This document shows, one piece after another, positions 26,745 through 36,689 of a stretch of 64,000 nt of DNA (position 1 is the first letter of the stretch; every line of letters begins with the position of its first letter). The stretch covers positions 2,852,001-2,916,000 of the forward strand of contig JASJZC010000002.1 of NCBI GenBank assembly GCA_037178855.1. Direction: 5' to 3'. The position numbers and the translations under genes are program-made. Origin of the DNA: Oscheius sp. JU75. Its lineage: Eukaryota; Nematoda; Chromadorea; Rhabditida; Rhabditidae. The notes under the pieces are model-generated. The model saw nothing but the letters and a program-made list of their open reading frames with translations. It did not search any database and was not told the DNA's origin.

Positions 26745-27806
26745 CAGGCACCGCGCTTCGTTCTTCCGCGAGCATTTCAACAAGCATTTCCCGGTTTTGT
26801 TCTGTGAGACAAGAGCGAAAAGGAGACGAATTTCTCGCATTCTGCAGCCAGAAGCAATCCGAACAAACTGTTCTGTGCCGGAAAGATCAAAGAAGCCATA
26901 AGGAACGGCAATCTCATGTTCTTCTGCACCCGCTGCCGCAATCAGCATATCCTCCGCCTACGACGCTCTCGCTGCGCTTGCCGACTTGCCCGTCTTCAAC
27001 CACTTGGACGCTGCTGATCGTTCACACCGAAAAGTAAGTCTAAGTTTTATATCTTTAACTGTCCATATTAATCTCCAAGATATTGTCTCTGTGGCATTCT
27101 GTCTTGTCAAGTATATCCGCGTCTCGATCCTCCCCGACATCATGGGCTGGGAGATGAATTTGTCGTCGCTGGTCTAAGAAAATTCGGGAGTTCATGCTTA
27201 TCAAACTGGAAACCTCACCCAAAATGCGAGGCATTGGGAAAGTGGAAGAGGTGGACGAGTGGTTCATGAAAGGAAGGCGCAAGGCCAATCGAGGCAGTTC
27301 CTGCAAGGAAATCTTCACGAACACCATGGACATCGCGTCAACAATTATCTTCGACGATACCAGGGTGAGTATAGTCATTTATCTAAAGAATTCTGCTTTC
27401 ATGTCCATGGCTGTTCGGGATGTTTTGCAGTGCCCGAGAAGTCCGCACCTTCTGGGTCAAGGACAGTACCGCCGCCACACTGATCCCCTTAATAAAAAAC
27501 AACGTTGCCCCTGGCACCATGATTATCAGTGACGAGTGATGTGCGTACCGCCAGGTCATCAACCACGGATACGGTCACCAGGCTGTGAACCACAGCCGTA
27601 ATTTCGTGGACCCTGTCACTGGCTGTTCCATCCAGATGATTGAGCGCCAATGGAAAGAGATCAAGGAGCCTCTCCGTCTTGCACCAGGTGTTCGTGAACG
27701 GACCCTCCCTTCTCACCTGGCCCTTCATTGGTGGAAGCTGAATGGCCATCATGTTTGCTCTGATCTTTTCTTTCGCCTTCTGGAATTGATTGCTAAGCAT
27801 AACTAG
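26745..27806 (+). pseudogene. Merlin/IS1595-like DDE transposase relic
   Basis: Plus-strand pieces read as an ISXO2/IS1595-type transposase: VEEVDEWFMKGRRKANRG (first Asp block), TAATLIPLIKNNVAPGTMII then SDE (second Asp), and NHSRNFVDPVTGCSIQMIER followed by QWKEIKEPL (Glu block) with a WWKLN tail. A stop follows SDE at 27538 and frames shift near 27360-27400. The upstream part has CTRCRNQH, a leftover of the zinc-ribbon. Merlin elements are the eukaryotic relatives of bacterial IS1016. Terminal repeats were not located. It separates the 1098-aa gene from the broken gene at 28-29.4 kb. Confidence 0.7.
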
Positions 27807-27995
27807 CTTATCCTCCGCCTGACTAATTGTTTTTGTTCAGCTATTGCAAAATATATGTTGACCCGTTGACAAGACTTTCTTTCTGCGGAAAAATAAGATG
27901 AAAACACATCACAGTTCTTCTTTCCAGTCCTTCCGGCGTCACTCTTCTTGAATTATCTGTAAATACTAAAAAAAGGCTTTCAGAACGAGCTGCAG

Positions 27996-29366
27996 CTAGT
28001 CATAATCCACCGTTTGTTGAGGACAAAAGAATGATAAAAAGAGACAAAAAATAGCAGAAATGAGCGACAAAACTGAAACAAAAGAAGAAAAAAAGAAAAA
28101 TTGAATCCGCGCGAAAAAATTTGAATGAAGCGTAGTACCTGCCGAAGTATTACCAAAAAAATGAATACTTGAAGGGTGAGTCACAAAAAAGCCCCAAGGT
28201 CTTGAACAAAGAAGAAGACTTACCAGAAGCTCTGTTCCTTTCCGTCACAGTGGAAAAACTGTTGTTGTTTCTAAACGAATCGGACAATATAAAGCAGGAC
28301 AAACTTACGAAGTATTCTGCGCCATTACTGGATCGGATTCCGGGACGAATTGGTCTCTGGATGTCATCCTTTCTTGTTAAAAGGTGAACGAGCCACGGTA
28401 ACACCCACCAATTGGTAGAGGCGATCAACAGGCGGCTTGACTGTGAATGTTAGATAAGGAGCCGGCAGAGCCAACACTGGGGCGCCACGATAAAAAGTTT
28501 GCTTTGAAAGGAAATATAAACATAAAATGGGAGAGAGAGACCCGAAGATACAGGGTCATTCTTCTTCCTAGCTTGCTCAATTATTTCAACGATTCCTATC
28601 GGGATCTTGCTGGCTTCCAGTCATATTTCTCCCGCTTATCTTCATCACAAATCTCTGCCCTTATAGAACACGTTTTCTTGTGACCATAATTTCATCTGTC
28701 TCTCTTCTTCTCTGTTCCCCTGTATCTCTGTCTCTTACTATTTTTAGAACAAGATTTACGAGAAAAGGCAGAAAGTTGGACAGTTATAATCCACAGGACG
28801 ACTGAGAGTGGGGCTAAGGTAAGTGAGAACAAATGCCTTACGCCTCCGATTACCGTCTCTTGGCCTTCTTCCAAGTCTTTTCTTTCAGTTTTACTTTCTC
28901 TTTCAGCTACAGTCTCATTCCTTTCCTATCTTTTAATGGTTCCACAATCATATTTGCCAAATTTTCGCATGGAGTCGCCTCGTTCAAGCTCACTCCACCA
29001 GGAGTGACTGTCTGGGACTCCGCACAGGTCTTCGCAATCGTCGCCAAGGTCGTTCTGCCCTCTCATTCCTTCAAATATTCTGAGCTTCTTATCAAGAACA
29101 AAAACAGCAGGGCTCTCCATAAAATCCGAAACTGCAAAGTATAAATCAAGACTGTCTGTCGTCGCGAAATCGTCGCTGAGGAACTGGATACCAGAACGGA
29201 CAGTACGCAGACGCATCAGACACGAGCACCAGAGCCTTTTCTTGGACGTTGCGATGGAAATGAGGAATGGCTTCGATCAGCTGAGCATCTAGCTTTGTCT
29301 GTTCGTCGACTATGAAGTAAGTCCGAACTTGAACAGAAAACTGGTTCGCATGACGACAGAGTGAGA
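27996..29366 (-). pseudogene. Broken copy of the 1098-aa-type gene
   Basis: The part at 28926-29366 is the 3' two-thirds of an N1 exon (RSGIQFLSDDFATTD, CEDLCGVPDSHSWWSE), cut on its 5' side by an RTE insertion at 29367. The parts at 28301-28345 and 28217-28262 match exon-1 end and exon 2 of the 1098-aa gene (STVTERNRAS, with the same GTAAGT donors), followed by a changed sequence. About 550 bp of unrelated DNA (28380-28925) separates exon-1 halves, so the gene is disrupted twice. An extra downstream reading of pyrimidine-rich DNA at 27996-28135 gives a hydrophobic stretch that is probably fortuitous. Confidence 0.65.
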
Positions 29367-29945
29367 AACATTTACATTTTATTTGGCAATATCAAAGGGG
29401 TTTCCTAAATTGGGTCCCATGTCGCTCGCATCCACGTTGCGGGGGCTCTTCCAATCCTCTCGGATGCTCTCCTTAGGCCATCCTCCCATCTCATACGGGA
29501 CCTTCCAATGACGCGTCGCTGGTCCAGGGGTATTCATTCAGTCGTGGCTCTCGACCATTTCACACACTCCGTCCATCGCTGCAACTCTTCTTGCCCACTT
29601 CAGTATCGGGGAGCTGGGTCATTCTTCGAACATCTTTGTTCCTCACGCGGTCGAGAAGAGTAAGCCGAGCATTGCTCTTTCCTTTGTCGTCTCTGTACGG
29701 CTGCCAGCTTCTTCAACTCGTCAGTTCGAAGGCTCCAAACTTCACAGCCATACAACAAACTTGGCACGATACAGGTCAGATAGACTCGCCTCTTCATCTT
29801 TGTCGGCACGGCTCTCTTGGTAAGGAACAGACGATGACGATTGAACGCCCCCCATGCAGCTCCGATCCTCCGAAAGTTTGTTTTTCCACGGAAAGAATGC
29901 GTTGTCGATTTTCAAGATATACTCAGCTTTTTTCATACTAGAACT
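29367..29945 (-). mobile_element. RTE-like retrotransposon, 5'-truncated 3' end
   Basis: Minus-strand reading gives the C-terminal end of a non-LTR polyprotein (RMTQLPD, WTSDASLEG-type, PREEQRCSKN in alternate frames) nearly identical in layout to 9540-10412. Upstream is the YLTCIVPSLLYGCEVWSLRT block common in such elements. It ends in an AATAAAATGTAAATGT tail at 29367-29385. Several frame breaks are present. The tail abuts a truncated N1 exon. Confidence 0.75.
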
Positions 29946-30209
29946 CATTCAAGACCGCCTGAACTCCACCCCGTTCGAAATGTCCCTGACAGATAGTCCT
30001 ACTGAGTGTTTTCAGCTGAGTGATGTGTAGTTGAAGGAAGAGAAATATCCTAGAGATAATCCGTATCAAAAAACCGTCATTGAATGCTTGTCTGTTCTTG
30101 AGAAACGACGGCTACTCTTTGCTATCAGATCCATTCGTCCTGGCCACCATCACCTATCCAAAGAATCTGATTGCCATCTTTTCGAATTTTTGTTCTATCG
30201 GCACTCTGA
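29946..30209. other. No feature recognised
   Basis: I see no exon or repeat that can be supported here. Confidence 0.3.
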
Positions 30210-31100
30210 TCTATTTTAAATTGTCCTCGCGTCTCTGTCTGTCTGTCTGTCTGTCTGTCTGAAGCCCTAATTGACAATTAGTGTGCACTATTATGTGCGC
30301 ACACTAATTGTTGGCAAGTCAAGCCAAATCGAGTCAGTTCGGGAAGTAGCTTCGTTGGGGAAACGTTGTTCCTGTCATGGTACCTCGATTGAAGGGAATG
30401 CGGACAGGTTGAAGTGCGAGGAAAGGGTCACGACAGTTGGACAGAAGAAAGTAGAAATCGAGCAGTTTTGGAAGGGATGAGGCTTTATTTTGAGCCCCAA
30501 GGGGCGTTAGCATCCTTTGTCTATTTTAAATTGTCCTCGTGTCTCTGTCTGTCTGTGTTTGTCTGTCTGAAGCCAATATTGCCAATTAGTGCGCACTACA
30601 TTGTGCGCACACTAATTGTTTGCAAGTCAAGTCAGTTCGGGAGATACCTTCTTTGGGAGGACGTTGCTTCTGTCATGGTAGCTCGGCTGGCGCGGAAAAT
30701 GCGAACAGGGCGAAGTGAGAGAGAAGGACCAGTACAGGCTGACAGAAGGGAATAGAAACCGGGCAAAATTCAAAGGTATCAGAGGATATAATTGTCATTG
30801 AGCTCCCAGCCTAGAAAGTGGAGTCAAAGAGTGGGAAGTGGGTTTCACTGATTAGAAATGGTCATTAACAATCGTTTTTGCTGGGGAAAGGACAGGGTAG
30901 ATATGCCTCAAGGTGCGCAACAAGTTAGGCTATCGCCCCGAAGGGGCGGCGGCCTAACTTGTGATAAAAATTTTAGTTAACTTGTTTTACTGTGCGCTCC
31001 TTTGTGCGCACACTAATTGTTTGCAGTCGAGTCAATTTAGAAGATAGCTTCTTTGAGAGAACGTTGTTTCTGTCACAGTAGCTCGTCTAGAGGGAAACAT
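30210..31100. repeat. Three degenerate copies of a repeat with (GTCT)n and a GCGCAC hairpin
   Basis: Units near 30210-30400, 30517-30700 and 30965-31100 share TTTTAAATTGTCCTCG (first two), a run of GTCT repeats (30237-30262 and 30548-30570), a hairpin built on AATTAGTGTGC...GCACACTAATT (30275-30310, 30583-30618), then AAGTCGAGTCA and a block ending in CTGTCATGGTAGCTCG. The third unit lacks the microsatellite and keeps only the right half of the hairpin. Such hairpin-tipped repeats may be ends of a nonautonomous element. Confidence 0.65.
30920..30962. repeat. Two-level GC-rich hairpin
   Basis: ACAAGTTAGGC pairs with GCCTAACTTGT, and inside it CGCCCC pairs with GGGGCG around GAA. It lies between the second and third copies of the flanking repeat. 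Confidence 0.65.
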
Positions 31101-31102
31101 TT

Positions 31103-31291
31103 GTACATTCAATGGAACGGTCATCACATTCTTCGAGGTAGGCTCGCACATCGTAGCAAAAGGTTGTCAGGAGGTCAAAGACCCAGCTATCTGCGAGGCT
31201 ATGTTCATTCTACACACGAACCATGTGAAAGAACTGACGGCGAAGGAGGCAAGGGATCGACCGAGGCATCATCTACCGCCTGGAACTGTGT
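31103..31291 (+). CDS. Possible exon, unrecognised
   Basis: An open frame reads NGTVITFFEVGSHIVAKG, then QEVKDPAICEAMFILHTNHV and KELTAKEARDRPRHH, and ends at a CAG|GTGCGA donor. Composition looks protein-like, but no upstream or downstream partner exon was found and no known motif is present. It may be a fragment of a lost gene. Confidence 0.25.
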
Positions 31292-31436
31292 CAGGTGCGA
31301 CTTATTTTTTTTTACAACTCATTTGGTTGATCCAACAGAAACAGAATCTGTGCTGGTAGACACAGATATGAATAGCCGCTTAGTAATGATTCTCCGGCTC
31401 TCGGTTGTAGACTTCGGGATGCGTGTATGGTAGATT

Positions 31437-31842
31437 TTAGATGATGGATTTATCAAAGCCTCCAGATTCCATCGACTCTGAAAAGAAATATTTTCACAGT
31501 TCTGAATGTGCAACTGACCCATGATTTGCTGTTGACAATTCAGTTCGTGGTAGTTGTAAAACGAGCCTTGCTCATAATAACAGGGAATATCAGGCTTCGG
31601 AGTTCTGTGTGTCGTGCCCAGGTCCAACAGCTCCCAAACCAGCAGATTCTGTGAGAGAAAAGAAGAGTGATTCACGTCACTCAGACTGGTCCAAACAGTC
31701 TAGATACCAGTTTAGGACCGTCTTTTCGACCGGATGCTTTCAAGTTACTAACCTTCAAAATGTGAACCAGACTATCAGTGAAGAAATGTTCTAGATAAGG
31801 CACATTGCTCGTTGTCATATTTTTTGTCTGCAAACGAATCAT
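31437..31842 (-). CDS. Small unrecognised protein, 86 aa, sharing its first exon with the gene at 3.3 kb
   Basis: Three exons (31753-31842, 31519-31648, 31437-31477) join in frame to 86 aa. Exon 1 (MIRLQTKNMTTSN, YLEHFFTDSLVHILK) matches the first exon of the gene at 3334-3831 and ends at the same AAG|GTTAG donor. Exon 2 differs completely (VWELLDLGTTHRTPKPD, CYYEQGSFYNYHELNC). Exon 3 is a short acidic end (SMESGGFDKSII). No signal peptide or known domain. Either a real gene that gained new exons or a remnant. Confidence 0.4.
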
Positions 31843-32600
31843 GTGAAATATTGTGAGAAATACTAAGAAAAAAAAGAGAGCGACAACGAGAAAACTTCGC
31901 TTTTATTGAAGCTGTTACAAGCTGGACAGGCAATGATGCATACAAGCTTCAAACTTGGTGATAAGCTTTGTAGAACATAAAAATGCTCAAAAGTCAGCTT
32001 GTCGATCCGAAACACTGGCTGCAATGTCATACACATTCAACTTTAGCTTGAAACCAAGCATTCGGGAATACAAAGGGATCATGTAGTAGATTTCTAGTTC
32101 TGCGATGCTCTGAAAAGTTGTAGAATTTGACATGGCCTACAGTTTTACTGAACATCACAAAGCTGAAAAATAACTTTTTGGACCTCGTACATTTTTTGAG
32201 GTCTCACGCCAGCCCTATTGTCGTTGGAGCTAAAACAAGTTCAAAAATGTATTCTTCTATGTCAGCTCCCGTGTAAAATAAGACTCGCTTTTTCTGGCGT
32301 GAGTACATATTGTAGAAAATGTAGAATGGAACTTCGCCCGGATTAAAGGGCTATCTACCCGAAGCAAGAGGGATACCAAATATCCCAAGGCTTAGTGCAC
32401 CTACACGAGGGAATTTCACACAGAAAAGCTATCTTTTTTATCGGCTTCTACGATCTGCGTCTCGTAGTTAGAGGGTCCATTCGAGGGAAGCCTTCTCTGC
32501 ACGATGTGTATTTTCCAGATTTAGGTATAGAAGAGCTCATCTCAGACGGTTTACTGTGAGGCTGCGGGAGAAAACTTAAAAAGGATGGACTCAAGAACGA
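31843..32600. other. Upstream region of the 86-aa gene
   Basis: No supportable exon. Short A/T-rich stretches near 31860-31890. Confidence 0.3.
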
Positions 32601-32879
32601 TTGGATCAGTTAATAAATGTTCTGGAGAAACGGGCTAATGATGCACATTCTTTAGGAGAGCCATTGGCTATGACCACTTTGAGCTGCAAGGATCTGTTAG
32701 CAATCTACTCAAAGGTTTGTACTTTCTTCTCAGACGAATATTTCAAATTCAGATGCATTCGCGTTCTTTTGCTCGATGCATGCGTCTGTAAACTCCTGGA
32801 CAATAACCTGACCAAATTCAGTGTCAGGATAAAAGACGGACAACTGGACGTCGATAATTTAGTGAGCGAAAACTACTAA
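32601..32879 (+). CDS. Possible small ORF, unrecognised
   Basis: An open frame of 92 codons whose first in-frame ATG is at 32670 encodes MTTLSCKDLLAIYSKV, then CVCKLLDNNLTKFSVRIKD and DVDNLVSENY. A putative intron inside it would introduce a stop, so it would have to be unspliced. It may be a lost exon. No homology is recognised. Confidence 0.25.
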   Translation: MDQLINVLEKRANDAHSLGEPLAMTTLSCKDLLAIYSKVCTFFSDEYFKFRCIRVLLLDACVCKLLDNNLTKFSVRIKDGQLDVDNLVSENY

Positions 32880-34003
32880 TAATGTAAATCCCCGATTCCA
32901 ATTTGCACTAAGGTTTGGAAGTGAACCCCATGCTTGTTGGCATCAAATTAAGGATGTCTTTTCAATACTGCTCTTTACATTCGTTAGAATACAATTTGTT
33001 TGGAGTGGAATCAGATTCCGCGATGAACTGAAGTGGCCTTTTCTGAATGTATAATTAGAACCGTATGGAGTTTCGTTTGAGACCGTGTATGAACGGTCTT
33101 GTTTGCTATTATTTCGGCAACATTGAAGACGAGGAGGATCTTGTAAAAGGAACTGGAAAAATGTGAAAGCCTTGGTAAGTCGCTGTCTCTCTGTCTCTTG
33201 CCATCCGTTGAACACAAGTTCAGTCCAAAAATTAAAAGATACTCGCAAGGAAAAAGTATGTTACCCATACAACAAAGTCTATTCTATCTCATAGCGTAAC
33301 TGTCAGTTTCTCAAGTTTCCTAGCTATCGGATACAAAAATAAACTATCTTTGAGCAAATTTGGTGCTTCTTCCTTGGATTGGATTCCTCTGCGTTGCTGT
33401 CTCGTTTCCGGTTGCGGTAGAGTTTACTTCAAACGTCTACAGTTCTTTCGTATCAGGATCGGATAGGTTGCTTCATTGGTAGTAGACCCTCCTCTGGTTT
33501 GCCTGGCCCCATTTCAAGGAGTGTGGTAGACGAAGTGTAGCCACTATCACCCCCTGGTGATACCACAGCAGCTTCTCCGACTAAGGCGAATTGAATGGAC
33601 TGGCCTCTTAGGAACCTTTCTGAGCGTAATTGTCAAGTGTACGGGGATAGCACTTGACACAGGTGGAGATCGGAAATGCAAATCACTCATCGACTTTGTT
33701 GATCCAGGGGAACAATGCTACTTCTTCTGTCACCGGGAGTGAACTACTGGAAAGTTGAAACCGTTCGCTGTTGAAGAACCTCGACTTCCAACCCGCTTAT
33801 TTGTCAGAGTTCGAAAAGAAGGAATCGATAGATTAGGAATTTCTACTCGTCGAGTCGCTACTACCGAGGCGTCATCTCGTTTACTTTCCGTGTTCTGAGG
33901 TCAAGGAAATGAGTCGAGGAGAAGGAAACCTCTGTCTGCTATTATTGTCCATTGACCGAAGCTAACTATTGCCTACTTTTCTAACGAGACGCCTGGTCTT
34001 CTA

Positions 34004-35239
34004 TTGGGTTGGTAAATAAGTCTTTTCGCTTTTTGTAAACATGTTCTTTTCCTTGTTTACGACAACGGCCGAGCTATTGGTTATAGCACCTCGTGTTGCT
34101 CATTCAATCTTCTACCACCACCATGCAAGACACCCCTTCCCTTCATCTTATTCTCTATTCTCTGTTCGATCCGGACTATTGATGACCTTCCACCCTACGA
34201 TCTGCGACATGAGTTCTTCAAGGCACGAATGGAGCCCAAACGGTGGCTGATATCAACGATGTTTATGGCCAAGGGACGACGTCTACGAGGGTATGCCAGT
34301 TGTGGCTCTATCGCTTTCGGTCTGGGGACAAAAGTGTCGAAGATGAGCCAAGGTCAACTTTTGATGTATCGAAGCTGCTGCAGCTCGTGAACGAGAACAA
34401 TCGCCAGACTACCCGTGAACAAGCAGAAGCACTGTCTGTCAGTCATGCTGCAGTGGAACATCATTTGAAGCAATTGAGATTTATGAAGAAACTGGGCACT
34501 TGGTTGCCGCATGACCTCAGTGACACCCAGAAGTGACAGCGCATGTCCGTCGCCCATTCTCTCCTGTCCAGATATGAGAAGAAATCCTTTTTATCACGCC
34601 TGGTGATGGGGAATGAGAAGTGGGTAACGTAGGTAAACTTCCAAAGAAAGCGTCAATGGGTGGGTCCAGGGCAGACACCAAGTCCTGATGTGAAACCTGA
34701 CACCCATCAAAAGAAGATTATGCTCTGTGTTTCCTGGGATATCGAAGGAGTGGTGCACTGGGAACTACTGGATGCTGGAACTACCCTTACGGCTGCCATA
34801 TACAGCCAGCAACTTGAAAAGGTTACCGTTGCACTTCGTCAGAAACGGCCGCTGAAGTCGAAAGTCATCCTGCAGATGGACAACGCGCGCCCTCATGTTG
34901 CAAAACTCACTCGCTCCAAGATCCACGACCTGGGTTGGGAAATTTTGCCCCATACTCCATACAGCCCAGACCTTGCCCCTTCCGACTATTATCTGTTCCG
35001 GACCCTCAACAATGAGATTGGAGGACAACAGTTGGATTCCGACGGCGCACTCAAAACCTGGTCGACAAACTTCTTCGCGTCGAAACCCAAGGTGTTCTAC
35101 GAGCGTGGCATCCGTAAGCTACCCGTCAAATGGGCAGACGTGGTACATCATAATGGTAATAACAACGAATGAAAAAGTTATTTGGAAGTCAATAAATTTT
35201 TGCGTTTGAAAAAGCGAAAAGACTTATTTACCAACCCAA
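34004..35239 (+). mobile_element. Mariner transposon, inactive
   Basis: The 1236-bp element is bounded by inverted repeats of about 30 bp starting TTGGGTTGGTAAATAAGTC and flanked by TA on both sides. Size, ends and DD34D transposase are those of mariner. It interrupts a dispersed repeat whose second copy (about 48.85-49.24 kb) lacks it. Confidence 0.9.
34170..35172 (+). pseudogene. Mariner (DD34D) transposase, broken
   Basis: The N-terminal HTH half reads LRHEFFKA in one frame, then VADINDVYGQGTTSTRVCQL and FRSGDKSVEDEPRS in another. A stop follows DTQK at 34536. The catalytic half starts with MGNEKWVT and a stop, where active elements have Asp in place of this Asn, and continues QMDNARPHVAKL and YSPDLAPSDYYLF. 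There are exactly 34 residues between the last two Asp. Frame changes, the lost Asp and internal stops make it inactive. Confidence 0.85.
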
Positions 35240-35639
35240 TACTTGTCGTCTTGCCGAGCTCTTGAGCAATGGGATATGAGACAAAAGGAGTCGAAGAAAG
35301 CCAGGTGAGCTCATTTAGTAGTACTGTAAGCAGATACTGTCTGCTCTTCTTAGCTTTTCAGCTACTTTTACCTTCCGACTACGTAACTGTAAACTTTTTA
35401 ATGTTTCCTTTCGGTTTTGCTGTCATTTCATAGACTGAAGTGACAGCGATATAATTTAGTGAATCAATTGAGCCACAAAGTATTCCTCTGGTTTGGTAGT
35501 TTACTGGTCTGGTCGTTGTGAACAGCTTCTTTTCTAAGGTTTGGAGGTGAACCCCATGCTCTCTCTCTCCGCCTTCTTTCCAAACGCTAGTTTCTGCTTC
35601 AGAAGCTAGAAAGAGAGTTTGAAGTTGAAGTTGAAACTT

Positions 35640-36141
35640 TGAACTAGAAATTTTGGACGCAGCAAAGACCATCTGTGTCGGCAGACTTCCTGATAGTTAT
35701 GGGATCTCCGGGCTTGTAAAGGTAGTTGGTGTTGGAACCTACAAAAAAAACACCAGAACGACAATCAGAAATGGAGATCAGGAGAGTGGAAACATAAAGC
35801 TTCGCATTTTACTGGTGGGAATCGAGAGAAGATGTTGTCCGGTACTTTTGCTTTAATATTACACTTTAATATTTGTGTCGAACCCGGAAAAAATCCACTT
35901 TCTTTTGAGAATCCGGAAAGAGACGCACGTGTTCCGTGGAGACTACCTCCAGTTCACTACGAGTTTAAACATTCGACATGTGGCCGTGCTCATCCCTCAT
36001 GAGAAAGACGTCATCTTACCGCCCTACGGAACAATCCGCCTTGTAATTGACTATTCCGGATACAGTGGCGACCTCCACTCTGTACTTGAGCCAGAAGCTT
36101 TCCGCGCCATGCTGGGAAACTACAAACCACCTTGTAAATAA
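35640..36141 (+). CDS. Possible two-exon gene remnant, unrecognised
   Basis: The frame ending at 36141 encodes about 75-88 aa with a convincing composition: FRGDYLQFTTSLNIRHVAVL, IPHEKDVILPPYGTIRL and VIDYSGYSGDLHSVLEP. There is no ATG at its start, so an upstream exon is expected. An open stretch at 35653-35715 (KTICVGRLPDSYG) ends at a GTAGTT donor and could be it, but I could not join them in one frame. The predicted strands suggest a beta-sandwich fold; no family is recognised. Confidence 0.35.
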
Positions 36142-36689
36142 AACTAGTCTCATTTCAACGTGACCACGATACTCACTCTCTTTATCCCGAGCCCCTTGTT
36201 TCGTGCACGCTTTCGGCCCGTAATTCGATTTTTTTGTCTACTATAAAGACGGCACTACAGAGTTTCAAAAACTGAATGAAGTTTTATCAACAAGAAAGGG
36301 GGAAAGAACAACAAAAGAGAAAGGGGAAAGTCTGCGCCTTTGTTTCAACTAACTCGGGAAAAGAAGACAGGATGAGAGCCTACTGGGAGAGAGATGACTA
36401 TGAATATCTGGCTTAAAGTCTGGCTGAGATTTTCAATTTTCATTGGGTGCGGACGGGGAGGAGTAACAAGCTTCTACCATTCATCAACGAAGAGACGGGG
36501 GAGATCGAATGGCAAACAACAAAACAGTAACAAAGGACGACACTAGAAGACTACTGAGATTAGACCTGAACTTGTTTTCTCAAAGATTAGAAGGAAACAC
36601 GAGATGGTACGGGGGAGAGCGAGAGGGGAAGGCAGACAGACTTTGTAAGACAGAGAAACGGCAATTGCAGCAGGGGAGGTGGTGGGGGT
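36142..36689. other. 3' flank of SERBP1-like gene
   Basis: No additional exon is supported. The segment probably contains the 3' UTR of the minus-strand gene. Confidence 0.4.

Larger units (their letters stand above)
33550..35315. repeat. Dispersed repeat, copy 1, split by a mariner
   Basis: The sequence 33550-34003 plus 35240-35315 aligns with 48848-49240: shared blocks include CAGCTTCTCCGACTAAGGCG / CAGCTTCATCCGATGAAGGCG, GGTCAAGGAAA and, at the end, GAGACAAAAGGA...CCAGGTGAGCTCATTTA. A GTCAAGTG hairpin (33632-33658) lies inside. No coding capacity is kept. The mariner at 34004-35239 is inserted into it and is therefore younger. Confidence 0.6.

Noticed and set aside
27996-28184. Phenylalanine/serine-rich hydrophobic stretch that resembles a membrane segment
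   Set aside because: It comes from pyrimidine-rich DNA following a broken exon; no paralogue has it.
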